The position numbers were made by a program, and so were the translations under genes. Positions 47,228-57,654 of a DNA stretch of 64,000 bases are shown here, in pieces. The notes below the pieces were generated by a model. It had not been told where the DNA came from. It searched no databases and worked only from the letters and a program-made list of their open reading frames with translations. Origin of the DNA: Balaenoptera acutorostrata (Eukaryota > Chordata > Mammalia > Artiodactyla > Balaenopteridae); the NCBI RefSeq assembly GCF_949987535.1, contig NC_080073.1:92109344-92173343 (forward strand). Reading direction: 5' to 3'. Positions within the stretch are counted from its first letter, which is position 1. Each line of letters starts with the position of its first letter.

Positions 47228-47564
47228 GACTTCCCTGGTGGCGCAGTGGTTGAGAGTCTGCCTGCCAATGCAGGGGACATGGGTTCGAGCCCTGGTCTGG
47301 GAAGATCCTACATGCCACGGAGCAACTAGGCCCGTGAGCCACAATTACTGAGCCTGCGCGTCTGGAGCCTATGCTCCGCAACAAGAGAGGCCGCGATAGT
47401 GAGAGGCCGGCGCACTGCGATGAAGAGTGGTCCCCACTTGCCATAACTAGAGAAAGCCCTCGCACAGAAACGAAGACCCAACAGAGCCATAAATAAATAA
47501 ATAAATAAATAAATGGATTAAAAAAAAAGTGCCTTCCTTTGTAAAAAAAAAAAAAAAAAAAAAA
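47228..47564 (+). mobile_element. CHR SINE, short form, compound tail
   Basis: Forward copy with gacttccctggtggcgcagt head and gaggccgcgatagtgagagg centre. After the (AAAT)n tail come gtgccttcctttgt (47529-47542) and then 22 A before the right duplication. Perfect 14-bp duplication ccttcagcttcctg (47214-47227, 47565-47578) shows the extra piece arrived with the insertion. Confidence 0.94.
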
Positions 47565-47834
47565 CCTTCAGCTTCCTGTTTTCCTATTGAGGAGTAAAAT
47601 TTGAGTCACAGAGTGATTTCATCTCTTTGCCCTAAACTGCTTTCTTATTTCTGTCAAGAATGTTTTACAAATGTGTATTCCTGGATAATTAAATTAAAAT
47701 TTTCAGTAGAATGTAGTGGGATCACTTTGTTTTCAATTCTTTAATTCTTTAAGGTGTGACAATGATCTGATAACCCTGTGGTTAAAAACTATTTTGAATA
47801 ATACCAGATTTTCAAAATATTTTATGAAATTTAA

Positions 47835-48200
47835 AATAAATAAATAATTAATTAATTTTTAACTTTTTTGGCTGAATTGGGTCTTCGTTGCTGCGTGCGG
47901 GCTTTCTCTAGTTTTGCTGAGTGGGGGCTACTCTTCATTGCGGTGCGTGGTCTTCTCATTGTGGTGGCTTCTCTTGGTGTGGAGCACAGGCTTAGGCGTG
48001 TGGGCTCAGTAGTTGTGGCTCGTGGGCTCAGTAGTTGTGGCTCGTGGGCTCAGTAGTTGTGGTTCGTGGGCTCCAGAGCGCAGACTCAGTAGTTGTGGTG
48101 CATAGGCTTAGTTGCTCCGCAGCATGTGGGATCGTCCTCTAACCCGTGTCCCCTGCATTGGCAGGTGGATTCTTAACCACTGCGCCACCAGGGAAGTCCC
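47835..48200 (-). mobile_element. CHR SINE, long form with triplicated 22-mer
   Basis: Reverse, older copy (no gaggccgcgatag centre). Three tandem copies of gggctcagtagttgtggctc+gt occupy 48002-48067. The B-box side has a small deletion (cgtcctctaacccgtgtccc). Flanks gaaatttaa and gaaatttta are a degraded target duplication. Confidence 0.9.
48002..48067. repeat. Three tandem 22-bp units inside a SINE
   Basis: Units at 48002, 48024 and 48046: first two identical, third differing by one base (ggctcgt to ggttcgt). It is an expansion of the central repeat present in long CHR copies. Confidence 0.95.
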
Positions 48201-48919
48201 AGGAAATTTTAATAAAATACAAATAATAATCCTTTAACAGATTCCTCTGTTGCCATCAGGATATTTGCTAAAATGAAGGGCTCTTCTTTCACCCTTGGCT
48301 TTGACAACAATTAATCAGTGTAACAATGATCAGAGCCTTTTCTCCTTGGCCTCTTGTTTGGATTTGTAGCATCTGTTGCTAGATTGCATTTTGAAAAATA
48401 AGGTGGGATGTTTATTTCGCAGAACCCATTTTACTGTCACAAAGGAGAAGCATTTATGTTTCCTTCACTGTGTGAAATCAGACAAACTGCATCCTCCCAG
48501 ATCTAGGGGAGGTGGCTTACTTCTGCTCCTTCCTTTCTAGACATGGGATTCATCTTCCAAGCCCAAGCCAAGTGGGTCCTCAAAATGGACATTGCTTAAA
48601 GCTGGTCCCAGATCCCAGCTCAAGAAAGAAAGCAGGAGTGTCTGGGAAGCGGATTTACCCAGCCCCTCCCCGACTTCGTGGTGGCCCCTTTTGTGAGAGG
48701 AGGGAAGCCACACTTCTGGGCTTCAGCCTCTCTGTATCTGCAAGGTCTCAACTCCTGTTGCTTTCAAAGTGTCAATTACACCAAAGCCTATTATTAGATA
48801 CTGTTTAATATTAAATCATTTGTGTAATACCTTTCATGGTCATAATAAAATGTCCAAGTTCCCTTAAACAGAAGAAGCTAATAAACAAAATATCAGTGGT
48901 AGATGTCCATCTCTTTCTT
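48201..48919. other. Unique sequence
   Basis: No gene or repeat recognised. The 98-codon frame at 48512-48808 has no splice support. Confidence 0.5.
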
Positions 48920-49235
48920 TCTTTTTTTTAAAATTATTTTTTAAATTAATTAATTAATGTATTTATTTTTGGCTGTGTTGGGTCTTCATTTCTGTGTGAG
49001 GGCTTTCTCTAGTTGCAGCAAGCGGGGACCACTGTTCATCGCGGTGGTGCGTGGGCCTCTCACTATCGCGGCCTCTCTTGTTGCGGAGCATAGGCTCCAG
49101 ACGCGCAGGCTCAGTAGTTGTGGCTCACGGGCCCAATTGTTCCGCGGTATGTGGGATCTTCCCAGACCAGGGCTCGAACCCGTGTCCCCTGCTGTGGCAG
49201 GCGGGTTCTCAACCACTGCACCACCAGGGAAGCCC
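48920..49235 (-). mobile_element. CHR SINE, short (central-deletion) form
   Basis: Reverse copy with T/A-rich tail and ctcactatcgcggcctctct centre; one extra gtg in gcggtggtgcgtggg. Perfect 13-bp duplication ccatctctttctt (48907-48919 and 49236-49248). Confidence 0.94.
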
Positions 49236-49248
49236 CCATCTCTTTCTT

Positions 49249-51484
49249 AATAGAACAAAATTTAATTAAAATTTAATATTAAGTAATTTTTACTTTTATT
49301 AAAGCAAATCTAATAGAAATGTAATGGTTGCATCCCTGTGTGCTCCTCTGGTACGGTTCTCACAGTGAAATCCATCTTTGTATTATCTGCATCAGCTTTA
49401 TAAAGTTTGAATAAATTCCTGTTACCTTTCTGCTCATAGTACAATGTTTTGGTTTGGTTTTTCTTAGGATGGAAAAGGTAAACATAAATCCCAATCGGAG
49501 TGGGGGAAGGGAGAGGATACTGGTTATAAGAAATTGTCTTCTTCCAGCTTATTTTTTTTTGTCTTAAAAGCTTTATTTTGTTCTCTATAATTTTTAAAAA
49601 TATTATAAAATGTGACCTATGAATTGCATACCATTGGTTACAGTAGAGGGGGTAGCAGGAAGAAAGTATAGAACGTCAGCTATAATAAGAAAAGAGTAAA
49701 AAAGCCTCAGTTGCAGCTCTTCCTACTGTATTCTTCAGAATAAGACAGACTACTTGCACAGTGGCACCCAGCCAATCTCTGACTAGAATCAATTACTTTG
49801 CCAAAAAGCAACACAAAAGATGTTCCTTGTTTGCAAACCGAGTTTCCTGCAAAGGCACCTTTTTTCCAGGCTCGCAAAACAGAGATCAAGATAATTCTTT
49901 CTGTTGCTTCTTTATGCTGTTTCTCTTCTCGCGTTCGGAAACCCTTCTGGAAGAAGGCAAATCTGAATCTAATCCCAGAGGATAAGGAGACTTTTCACTT
50001 CACAGTGTGATCTCTTCATTATAGCTGTGTAACCACAGCATGGAATTGTTCTGAAAGACAGCGGCCAATATTATAATTACCTACATAAAAAATTCACTGG
50101 GCAGCCTTTGTTTTTGAAGTCTTTTTTAATTTGTGTACAGTTTTTTGTCTCACCATATTGTGGCCAGATTGAGAGAACTGGGGGCGGGCGGGCGGTGGAG
50201 GGGAGTTGAAGGAGCTGATTCTGGGAGGGGAGGATGGGAGGGGAAAAGAGAAAGCTCTCCTTCACCTCCAGCTTCTCATCCTGACCTTTATTTCCTTCTT
50301 CACTAACCTCTAGAGGGTTAAAGTGAAAGTGAAATTGGAAACAGCATCCAGACTCTCTTGCTGTCTTATTCTCTTTCCCTTCCTCACCATTCCACGTGTT
50401 TTCTTCACCTTTCTGTCTCCAGCTCGTGTCCATTTTCTTCACACCATTTAGATTTCCCTTCTTTCTCTTTAATTTAAAACACTTTATTGGGGTTTTCATC
50501 ACTCCTGCATCTCAAGTCTCAGGGTCCCAAACAGCCTTCTAGTTTTGCAAGTGCTGTGAGCTCCATCCACAAGGCAAATAGGCATTTGTATATTACCCTG
50601 GGAAGCTCTCAAAAATTTACAGCATTGTTTCTATGACAAAAATATATTCTGGGTGTCAAGCTGCCTACCTAGACAAACTTTTAGGATACAGCCAGGTTAT
50701 AATTAGGATATATGCGTTATATATTTAAAGGAACTACATAAAAGAACTAGATATTCAGTGTGAAAATTGCAAAGATGCATATAAATCATTGGAGAAATAA
50801 CGTCAAGTTCCAAAGAGGGGTTTTAAGCCAACAATCATTTTATTATTTATGACTAAAACTAAAATGTATTTAGTGGGCTATATTTCTGCATAAAGGGTTT
50901 TTGTTTAGATGTCAGATATTGGTTTAGGACACTAAGATAGTCATTGTGTAGATCTGAAATTAATTTTATTTATTTATTTATTTTTGCCTATTTTGAGATG
51001 AACCATAATTATTATCTGAGAAATCTGGAATATATTTATAAGTTTCCAGAAGGAATTCTGAAACTAAAAGCTTTTTTTTTTTTCTTGTATGCAGGGAGGG
51101 GGTTTTAAGACAACAAACATTTATTTCATTGGCAAGTAAAAGGACATTCATATGATGCTAAAAAGAGAAATCAGGTGAGCTTGTTGGAGTTTATTATTCT
51201 GATTAGTAAGAGCTAGCCCAATACTGAGACAATAACAGACCATGTCTACCCTTACATTAAAAATATCTAACATTTTTCTGAATGATTCTATCTATAGAAA
51301 CTCTGATGTTCACATATATAGTCCTGCAGTGCATTTTCCAATCTACGTATAAGGAATTTACAAAATAATTATCCCAGGACTAATTCCTCATGACAACTTG
51401 TGAAGCAGGTAGATTGCCAATTCTGGTTTTCTTCTTATTGCAGAAAAGGCACAAAAACAAAAATCCACAAGTGCCTCAGGATTA
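49249..51484. other. Long unique stretch
   Basis: About 2.2 kb without recognised transposons. Contains two G-quadruplex motifs at 50180-50243. The minus-strand 141-codon frame at 50077-50502 runs across this purine-rich block, and its Lys/Glu-rich start reflects base composition. Confidence 0.5.
50180..50243 (+). other. Two adjacent G-quadruplex motifs
   Basis: 50180-50203 holds G5-C-G3-C-G3, a 7-base loop, then G4. 50223-50243 holds G3-A-G4-AGGAT-G3-A-G4. Both satisfy the four-run G3+ rule with short loops. Regulatory meaning unknown without a nearby promoter. Confidence 0.75.
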
Positions 51485-51790
51485 CAGTATCAATGAGGAT
51501 GGGCTAAGTTATACCAGGATAACAAACTCTGAAATCTTGGTGACTTAACCAAACAAGGGTTTTTCTTCCTCATGCTATATTCCAATGTAGTTGGGTGTGT
51601 GGAGAGAGGTGTATGAGTTTTTCCACTCATGGGAACTTAGGGACACAACTCCAACAAGCTCACCTTGTTGTTCAAATAAACATGTTATTCAAATAAAGGC
51701 CTTCAATTTGGAGTTTAGTTACCTGTCCTCCCTTCCCCCAATGTACACCTGTACTCATTGGCTGCCCTGTGACCTCCATGATCACACACA
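51485..51790 (-). mobile_element. Possible LTR remnant
   Basis: ggataacaaactctgaaatc, ttggtgacttaaccaaacaa and gggtttttcttcctcatgct resemble the reversed end of an old LTR (aataaac... then repeated-A module). Weak and unclassified. Confidence 0.3.
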
Positions 51791-52479
51791 TATCACCAGT
51801 CATTTTAATAAACAGATTATGAAATTGCATGAATCTTCAATATCTTATTCTCCAGTTATGGAACTTTGGGGAAGAAAGAAAAACGCAGGCTGAATTGTGA
51901 AAATTTCACTCAATTCTTCATCACGTATCTCTCCAGAGACGGGATTTTTTCAGGACTGTAGCTACCAAATATAAAAATAAAAGTGAACCCTGAAAATGAC
52001 TCAAGGCTTCATCATTTTCAAAAGAAATCATACGATCAAGCGTATCACTCGTAAAGATGGATGACCTTTTCAAAAGCAAATTCTGTTATTTTCCCACTGA
52101 GTTTCAGCAAAAGAAAGAAAAGGAAAGAATGGGAGAAGCTCCTTGAGAAATTCTCTGAAGAGACGACAGAGTATCCCTTGAGTAAACAGCACCCAGCTGG
52201 GCAAAAGCTCTTTTTTTTATTACCACATTAGCACCACCTTGGGAAGTCAAGACATCTCTAGATAGATCGTTATTTTCCTAACAAGCTCCTCAGGGCCCGA
52301 TGTTTGAGAGGATGGCAACCACCAGATATACAGAGTGAAGCAAACATTAGTATGAACGGATCAATTGTGTGTTAAAGTATTATTTGGTGACTGATTCCAA
52401 ACATCCTTACCCACAAATACATGTTCAGAACTGTATAAACAGCAGCGCCTACCCGAAATAGAAGAAAACAGAAACGATG
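51791..52479. other. Unique sequence
   Basis: No gene or repeat recognised. Confidence 0.5.
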
Positions 52480-52700
52480 TTTATTGAAAAACCAATATGT
52501 GTCAGCATTATGCTAGGCAATTTCTACGTAGTAAATCATTTATTACTCATTATAATACTTTAAGTTTGATATCATTATCCCCTGTTATAGAATACTAAAC
52601 TAAAGCTTAAGACATTGAAGACAGTTTTTCAAGTCCCCAACCAGCCCGTGATGAGCCAGGATTTGAATCCATGCCCAGTTCTACAGGGACTATCCAAAAG
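52480..52700 (-). mobile_element. MIR SINE
   Basis: Reverse-oriented MIR: atgtttattgaaaaaccaat, tatcattatcccctgttata, and gagccaggatttgaatccat are the core and tRNA-side landmarks in inverse order. Diverged. Confidence 0.72.
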
Positions 52701-53059
52701 ACCTTTGTGAGTCCTGGGTACTCTTACCCCAGGACTTCCCCAGCCCACATTATTTCAAATATGTTAAAATACACAGCTCACTTCAAACATTATTTATATA
52801 TTATGTTGCAACTGATAAGTTGAAATAACTTTCTGGCTTTAGAACTTAATTATGATTTTTGATTTTATAATTTAAAAAAATTGTACACCACATAGTCTTT
52901 TGCTTTTTGTCTTTTTCAGGGTGCAAACTGTTTTGTAGACTCTTGAAAAGTTCATGGTTTCATGTTGTAGCTGTGGTACCTACCAGACATGGCAGCCTGA
53001 GAATGAATCTGGAGACCCTCCTTCTACTCCAGCAGGCTGGGTAAGCTTTGGTATCTTAC
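52701..53059. other. Unique sequence
   Basis: No repeat recognised. On the minus strand it lies downstream of the exon candidate at 53060-53201 and would be intron. Confidence 0.45.
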
Positions 53060-53201
53060 CCCAAACGTCATCTTCAATGGTGTATTTGCATCGTGACTGA
53101 AATGCTTGAGTTGAATAGTTCCAGTGATATTTCCTTTGACAGTGAGGAATGTGGGGCAAGATTCCCTCCTTGCTTCAGCAATATTGGTAGGTAGTGCTAC
53201 C
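53060..53201 (-). other. Candidate internal coding exon, or exon relic (unassigned)
   Basis: On the minus strand an acceptor (gaacgtctttcgtttcag) and a strong donor (tttggg|gtaaga) bracket 142 nt that stay open in one frame. The exon would begin with one base completing a codon and end on a codon boundary. The peptide starts VALPTNIAEARRESCPTFLT and ends NTPLKMTFG. I do not recognise it. Seen: both splice sites and an open frame. Not seen: partner exons in phase. Pseudo-exons of this quality occur by chance in DNA of this length, and an unrecognised LTR is another possibility. Confidence 0.3.
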
Positions 53202-53239
53202 CTGAAACGAAAGACGTTCAACAAACACTTCTGTTATTT

Positions 53240-53385
53240 GTCTTTCCTTCTAGACTGGGAAATATTTGAGGCTACTGGCCATTTCTAATTAATTCTTACA
53301 ATCTAGAACTTATCATTTTTGTTAGCACATACTAATAAACATTTCAAGAAATACTTGTTGAATGAACACAAGAAAGAATGGATGG
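53240..53385 (+). mobile_element. L2/MIR-type 3' fragment
   Basis: ccttctagactgggaaatat, gcacatactaataaacattt and tacttgttgaatgaacac follow the pattern of an L2 3' end. Diverged. Confidence 0.5.
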
Positions 53386-53554
53386 ATGTGAGTAAGTGAC
53401 TCTGACCTGAAGTCTCCTGATAAGTTCATGACAGCCCTCATCTTAGAATCTAGTTTCCTGGCACCTAGTTCAATCATTTTCAGAGCTGATCATATTGTTT
53501 TGAGCACTTCCATAAAGTAGAGTCCATTTTGAGGAATGCAAGTAGAGAGTCTTT

Positions 53555-54170
53555 TTTTTTTTTTTTTGGCTGCCCTGGGTCTTCATTGCTGCACACGGGC
53601 TTCTTCTAGTTGCAGCAAGCAGGGGTTACTCTTTGTTGCGGTGCACAGGTTTCTCACTGCGGTGGCTTCTCTTGTTGCGGAGTACGGGGTCTAGAGCGTG
53701 CGGGTTTCAGTAGTTGTGGCACAAGGGCTCAGTAGTTGTGGTGCATGGGCTTAGTTGCCCTGCTGCATGTGGGATCTTCCTGAACCAGGGATTGAACCTG
53801 TGTCCCCTGCATTGGCAGGTGGATTCTTTTTTTTTTTTTTTAAATTATTTATTTATTTATTTATGGCTGTGTTGGGTCTTCATTTCTGTGCGAGGGCTCT
53901 CTCTAGTTGCGGCAAGTGGGGGCCACTCTTCATCGCGGTGCGCGGGCCCCTCATTATCGTGGCCTCTCTTGTTTCGGAGCACAGGCTCCAGACACGCAGG
54001 CTCAGCAATTGTGGCTCACGGGCCCAGTTGCTCCGCGGCACGTGGGATCCTCCCAGACCAGGGCTCGAACCCGTGTCCCCTGCATTGGCAGGCAGACTGT
54101 CAACCACTGCGCCACCAGGGAAGCCCTGGCAGGTGGATTCTTAACAACTAGACCACCAGGGAAATCCCAG
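53555..54170 (-). mobile_element. Older CHR SINE interrupted by a younger CHR
   Basis: Outer copy in two parts, 53555-53828 and 54127-54170, with diverged body (ggtttcagtagttgtggc) and end ccaccagggaaatccc. Flanks gtagagagtctt and gtagagagactt are its slightly decayed duplication. The young SINE at 53829-54126 sits inside its tRNA-related part. Confidence 0.92.
53829..54126 (-). mobile_element. Younger CHR SINE nested in the older one
   Basis: Short-form copy with (TTTA)n tail, ctcattatcgtggcctctct centre and ccaccagggaagccc end. Its perfect 16-bp duplication tggcaggtggattctt (53813-53828 and 54127-54142) is made from the host SINE, proving the order of insertion. Confidence 0.95.
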
Positions 54171-54184
54171 GTAGAGAGACTTTA

Positions 54185-54798
54185 TACTGCTAACTGCTGA
54201 CAACATTAGGAAAAATATTGCTATTCTTCTGGCTGCCAAAACACAAAAGTTACATACACTTAGATAATTTCTCCTCCGTTCTTAAATTCTTGTCTCTTTT
54301 CTGGTTTGAAAGCTTAACAGCTTCATATCAACATCTCATTCAGAATGAGCCATTTGGCTATTTTTGGATGGTGTGTTCTTTTTCTGATTTCTTATGCTGA
54401 TGAATCTTAGAATCTCTTCCATTCACCATTCTGGTGATTTCTACCATTTACCTTTACATTCCTCTTGCCCTGTCTTGCGTACACTACAACATCATGTGTA
54501 TAGCTTTGGATTGTTATGCCAGTGAGCAAAAGGAAACAGATTAATCACTCAACTTATGGACAGAGGAATAAACAGAAAAGATTTCAGAAAATAATAAATG
54601 ATTGATTCAAACTCTTTTACAGGTAATTCCCTTACATTATCAGAGTAACACAGTGGGTGTTTTTTGTTGCTGTTATTGTTGCTAGATGGCTAAGGAACTT
54701 AAAATATTGTATTAAGAGATCAGCAATCATCCATTTACACCAACTTAAAAAATATCACTTAAAACATTTTTGAAGTTTCTTCAGAATAAATGGTTAGT
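54185..54798. other. Unique sequence
   Basis: No gene or repeat recognised. Confidence 0.5.
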
Positions 54799-54812
54799 AA
54801 AAGCCAAGCCAG

Positions 54813-55114
54813 GGCTTCCCTGGTGGCGCAGTGGTTGAGAATCTGCCTGCCAATGCAGGGGACACGGGTTCGAGCCCTGGTCTGGGAAGATCCCACATGC
54901 CGCGGAGCAACTAGGCCCGTGAGCCACAGCTACTGAGCCTGCGCGTCTGGAGCCTGTGCTCCGCAACAAGAGAGGCCGCGATAGTGAGAGGCCCGCGCAC
55001 CGCGATGAAGAGTGGCCCCCACTTGCCGCACCTAGAGAAAGCCCTCGCACAGAAACGAAGACCCAACACAGCCAGAAATAAATAAATAAATAAATAAATA
55101 AATAAAAATTCCTC

Positions 55115-55142
<28 letters not shown>
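54813..55142 (+). mobile_element. CHR SINE, short form, compound tail
   Basis: Forward, very well preserved copy: ggcttccctggtggcgcagt, gaggccgcgatagtgagagg, (AAAT)n. After the tail comes ttcctccttt (55109-55118), then more than 20 A. Perfect 14-bp duplication aaaagccaagccag (54799-54812, 55143-55156). Confidence 0.95.
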
Positions 55143-55148
<6 letters not shown>

Positions 55149-55156
55149 CAAGCCAG

Positions 55157-56484
55157 CCCAGTATTGTATAGAAACTCAAAATGTTTTGTACCTTCATTTT
55201 TAAAGCATTATTTCCTACATGTGGAGTTATTTTTTTAAAATACACAATAAATACTAACTACTAAGCCCTCACAGAACCTACACACCTGAGATGAATGAAT
55301 CTTGCTTTATACAATAATCTGTTTAGCTAAATGTGAGATCTTTCTTCTCTTATTTCCTCTCCATTTTCAAGGCTTGAGCAAGCACCACAGAATTCCTTTC
55401 TGGGATGCAAGAGGAAGGAGAATATCTTGCAATTCCCAGTAGACTCCATTGCAGTGGGTTTATGCCAACAATTAGTCCCAGCACATATGAGCAGGACCTA
55501 GTAAATGGATTCCACAAGTTGCCCTCAAAATTGGGGGTTTCCAAAGTTCTACAAGCAGACCTTAAGCTGACTAGTGTCAGATGAATGTTCTTCTCTGTAG
55601 GGAGCCACAGAGAAGAATGCCCCACTGTTTTCAAGGAGGTGAATCCAACCATAGTGAATTAGGTGAAAAAAAAAGATGGGATGGTGTAGAAAGGACAGAT
55701 CCTTTTGTTTGGAAAGGAGGGGGAAATGCCTATCATGATCACAGCTGCCTGCTAAAAAGGGGAAGATGTGTATGAAGGGTCCTTTAGTTCTGCTGATGCC
55801 ATGAGGATTTTATAGCTAGATTTAGGGGTAGGGGCTAGGAGAGGTCTAAATTGCTTATAGGATAAAGAATAATTTGGAACCTTGAGGGAGAGACAATGTG
55901 GGAGAGACTGTGTGGAAAAATCGAGGAGATCTAGTATGAGCTGGATGTGGTGTGAGGTTGGGTTGTTACAGGTGTGAAGCGACCAGGATGGAGAGACTGA
56001 AATGACTTAATGAAGAGCTGGGTGCCTAATATTCAACTTGAAGTTGTTTGAGTGGTGAATATAAACAAGCCCCACTTTCCATCTCTCCACAACTTCAGTT
56101 AACTCTCTAAATACACATGTCTATGAGGCATTTTAATGCTTTATTTTGCTTTTGTGAAATTGAGCAGAGTCTAGGTAGATACAATGTCGAGGGACATAGC
56201 TTTCTTGAGAGTGAAATTCTTAACATGGAATAATTCAACACAATATGGAGCTGAAAACTAGAAACAAACTCCACTCCTAATAATTGGTAGAAATCTTAGC
56301 AAGAACTTTCGAATTCCACCAGATGTGGAATAGGAATTCAAGCACCCTTCTGAAGATCTTAAGAGATACCAGATAACGCATGAGCTAGATATTTGTATTA
56401 AATTAGTGTTTTTCTTGTTACATATGTAATACATTTTAGAAAATTGAGGATTAAAATATCAAACTGTAAGCATTTCTGTACATG
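55157..56484. other. Unique sequence
   Basis: About 1.3 kb without recognised repeat or gene. Purine-rich around 55670-55960. Confidence 0.5.
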
Positions 56485-56605
56485 TTTTTTAAAAAACTGT
56501 GGTAAAATATACATAACAAAATTTATCATCCTAACCATTTTTAAGTGTACAGTTTAGTTGTATTGTCTACATTCAGATTGTTGTGCAACCATCATCAAGG
56601 TGTTC
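56485..56605 (-). mobile_element. Old L1M 3' UTR fragment
   Basis: aaaactgtggtaaaatatac, taaccatttttaagtgtaca and ttgttgtgcaaccatcatca are the classic reversed L1M 3' sequence. It stops abruptly at about 56605, next to the L1 coding fragment. Confidence 0.85.
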
Positions 56606-56689
56606 AGGAGAACTTCAATGTAGTACTAGGGGAAGATGAAGATTTTTTGAAGAAAATAGAATTTTGAAACATTTTCTTGTATATTTGTA

Positions 56690-57110
56690 CTGATCGCTTG
56701 ATCATTATGTAGTGTCCTTCTTCATCTCTTCTAACAGTCTTCATTTTAAAGTCTGTTTTGTGTGATATGAGTATTGCTACTCCAGCTTTCTTTTGATTTC
56801 CATTTTCATGGAATACCTTTTTCCATCCCCTCACTTTCAGTCTATATTTATCCCTAGATCTGAAGTGGGTCTCTTGTCGACAGCATATGTACAGGTCTTA
56901 TTTTTGTATCCATTCAGCCAGTCTATGTCTTTTGGTTGGAGCATTTAATCCATTTATGTTTAACGTAATTATCAATATGAATGTTCTTATTGCCATTTTG
57001 TTAATTGTTTTGGATTTGTTTTTGTATGCCTTTTTTTCTTCCTTTCCTCTTTTGTTCTCTACTCTTGTGATTTGATAACTAACTTGTATATTTGTAAAAG
57101 CATGCTTTTA
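56690..57110 (-). mobile_element. L1 ORF2 endonuclease-region fragment
   Basis: The minus-strand frame 56604-56834 reads KKVFHENGNQKKAGVAILIS and RRDEEGHYIMIKRS, matching the N-terminal endonuclease part of L1 ORF2p (about residues 60-110). DNA similarity extends to about 57110 (gagtattgctactccagctt; agcatttaatccatttatgt). Similarity fades near 56690. No reverse transcriptase domain and no intact protein. Confidence 0.88.
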
Positions 57111-57654
57111 AAAAGTGATTTCTCAGTTTATATTGAACACTGTTGATTGTCTACTCATCCTCCATTCCCTCCCTGTGTTTCCTCTTCAAAAAGACCCCAG
57201 TTCTGTTCATGTGTCTTCACGTCCCACACAAAGCCCTTGCAACTCATGAGAATCTCCTTTTTTAGCTTTAGGAATTGGTCCTAATGGATCAAAGCCAGAA
57301 CCTTTCAGGAAGTCAGGTATAAGTCAATCATAGCACTGTTTGCTGATCATTGTTATTGGTCCACAGATGGGTATCAGCTTAGAGTGAAAGACTTTTATTT
57401 TCTCTCTGGATATAAACAAAAGAGGTAAGGATTTTCTTATAACAATGAGTAGGAGAATAAGCCCATGGATTAAGCCAAATCTGTTGACAACATAAAAGAT
57501 CATTGAAAAGAACGCGTGTTCCTGTCAGGGGGTTACTGAAGCAGTCAACCCAGAAGTTAGCCTTACCTCTGGAAGTCACATGACAAGAAGTTATCTGACT
57601 CTTCAAGGCAGTTTAAGTTTGGGTTTCTCAAAGCTGCTCAAAAGCATCTTAATG
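57111..57654. other. Unique sequence
   Basis: No gene or repeat recognised. The 75-codon minus-strand frame at 57379-57606 lacks support. Confidence 0.45.

Noticed and set aside
50077..50502. 141-codon minus-strand frame
   Set aside because: Runs across purine-rich and G-quadruplex DNA; Lys/Glu/Pro bias follows base composition and nothing is recognised.
53813..54142. Direct repeats separated by about 300 bp that could suggest an array
   Set aside because: They are target-site duplications around SINEs; this is a mammalian genome and no CRISPR-like array is present.
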